From Bermanella sp049115935 (lineage in GTDB: Bacteria; Pseudomonadota; Gammaproteobacteria; Pseudomonadales; Oceanobacteraceae), in assembly GCA_049115935.1 (NCBI GenBank), contig JAGDZK010000053.1:41020-105019 (forward strand): 64,000 nt of DNA, written 5' to 3'. Positions 63,090 to 64,000 of the stretch are shown piece by piece. Under the pieces are notes generated by a model. It was not told the origin of the DNA. It searched no databases and saw nothing but the letters and a program-made list of their open reading frames with translations. A program made the translations under genes and the position numbers. Numbering within the stretch: the stretch's first letter is position 1; each line of letters starts with the position of its first letter.

Positions 63090-64000
63090 TTAGTCTGCTT
63101 GGCGGCGCAAAAATGCAGGGATATCGAGGTAATCCATATCCTTGCTGTTATTTGTATCAGGGTTACTCTGGTGGGCTGGCTGCGCATTAGACCCACGCAT
63201 AACGGTTGGGCGGTCTAATTTTTTATAATCAACCGGGCCATCTGACTTGTTAATGGTATTATCCACTACCTTTTTAGGGGCGGCTTCTATATTACCAAGA
63301 CCTGTGGCAACTACCGTGACTCGTAGCTCATCTGTCATATTTTCATCAATAACAGTACCCACTACGATGGTTGCGTTATCTGAAGAGAACTCTTCAATGG
63401 TATCACCCACTTCGGTGAATTCACCTAGTGATAAGTTCATACCTGCGGTGATATTAACCAAGATACCGCGAGCACCTTGTAGATTCACATCTTCAAGTAA
63501 TGGGCTTCGAATAGCTGCTTCAGCTGCCTCACGAGCACGATTTTCACCAGAAGACGAGCCAGTACCCATCATGGCCTGACCCATTTCACTCATCACAGTA
63601 CGCACGTCGGCGAAATCGACGTTAATCATACCAGGGCGAATGATCAGGTCAGCAATACCCTGTACTGCACCTAGCAATACATCATTGGCGGCCGAGAAGG
63701 CATCAAGCAATGAAGTATTTTTACCAAGTACAGCTAATAATTTTTCATTTGGAATCGTGATTAGCGAGTCTACATGCTTGGCAAGCTCTGCCAAACCGCT
63801 TTCGGCAGCAGAAATTCGCTTGCGACCTTCAAATGGGAAAGGCTTAGTTACGACCGCAACCGTTAGAATACCAAGCTCTTTAGCCACTTCGGCTACAACT
63901 GGCGCAGCACCTGTACCGGTACCACCGCCCATACCGGCTGTGATGAATACCATGTCAGCACCGTTCAACGCTTCAGCGATGCGCTCACGGTCTTCCATTG
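63090..64000 (-). CDS. ftsZ: Cell division protein FtsZ, 5' end outside the window
   Basis: FtsZ is the tubulin-like GTPase of the division ring. The window holds the last 303 codons. The GTP-binding signature GMGGGTGTGAAPVV lies near the start of the fragment. The T7 loop and the C-terminal conserved peptide (MDYLDIPAFLRRQ), which binds FtsA and ZipA, are complete. About 80-90 N-terminal residues are missing beyond position 64000. The methionine at 63998 is internal and not the real start. Confidence 0.96.
   Translation of the reverse strand, partial: MEDRERIAEALNGADMVFITAGMGGGTGTGAAPVVAEVAKELGILTVAVVTKPFPFEGRKRISAAESGLAELAKHVDSLITIPNEKLLAVLGKNTSLLDAFSAANDVLLGAVQGIADLIIRPGMINVDFADVRTVMSEMGQAMMGTGSSSGENRAREAAEAAIRSPLLEDVNLQGARGILVNITAGMNLSLGEFTEVGDTIEEFSSDNATIVVGTVIDENMTDELRVTVVATGLGNIEAAPKKVVDNTINKSDGPVDYKKLDRPTVMRGSNAQPAHQSNPDTNNSKDMDYLDIPAFLRRQAD

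Overview
This window looks like a chromosomal stretch of a moderately AT-rich marine gammaproteobacterium, probably an Oceanospirillales-type organism such as Bermanella, Oleispira or Thalassolituus. The genus is an inference from gene order and not a database result. Supporting signs are a Pseudomonas-like order of pilSR plus minor pilins, the ftsZ-lpxC-M23 peptidase-secA-argJ-mutT order, a divergent rluD/bamD pair, a sodium-pumping oxaloacetate decarboxylase, and a long-type PurC. I found no rRNA, tRNA, CRISPR array, insertion sequence or prophage.

Layout. 1-9.3 kb: a partial MFS transporter, a nitronate monooxygenase-like flavoprotein, a DMT exporter, ilvIH with a possible leader-peptide attenuator, a DUF4124 protein, pgeF-rluD, and divergent bamD. 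9.4-21.2 kb: nadE, then pilS-pilR and a minor pilin operon (fimT, fimU, pilV, pilW, pilX, a small CxxC secreted protein, pilY1, pilE). 21.3-27.4 kb: small single genes (DUF1851-like protein, TRIC channel, hydrolase, MarC, LETM1-like protein, DEAD-box helicase, GlxA-type regulator, arfB).

27.5-37.2 kb is the most unusual accessory region. A tight six-gene minus-strand operon encodes a ThiF/E1-like adenylation domain fused to an apparent FeeM/LuxI-type N-acyltransferase, an acyl-CoA dehydrogenase, an RND/MMPL exporter, a soluble secreted protein resembling an RND periplasmic porter loop, a LolA-like protein and a DUF1302-like outer-membrane protein. A PAS-domain protein is divergent to it. I infer a pathway that makes an acylated small molecule or lipid and moves it across the envelope.

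37.2-50 kb: phnA-like gene, glutathione S-transferase, purC, a penicillin acylase-family hydrolase, then a ZorA/ZorB-like motor cassette with an unknown cysteine-containing third protein, a STAS-like protein, and oadGAB. 50-54.2 kb: a nitric-oxide signalling locus with an HTH-receiver regulator, an H-NOX haem sensor, a histidine kinase, and a divergent receiver protein with a degenerate HD-GYP domain. 54.2-64 kb: cobQ, tauE, mutT, argJ, secA, an M23 peptidase, lpxC and the 3' part of ftsZ.

The three places most worth a second look are the ThiF-acyltransferase/RND operon, the ZorAB-like three-gene cassette, and the H-NOX locus with its inactive-looking HD-GYP partner.
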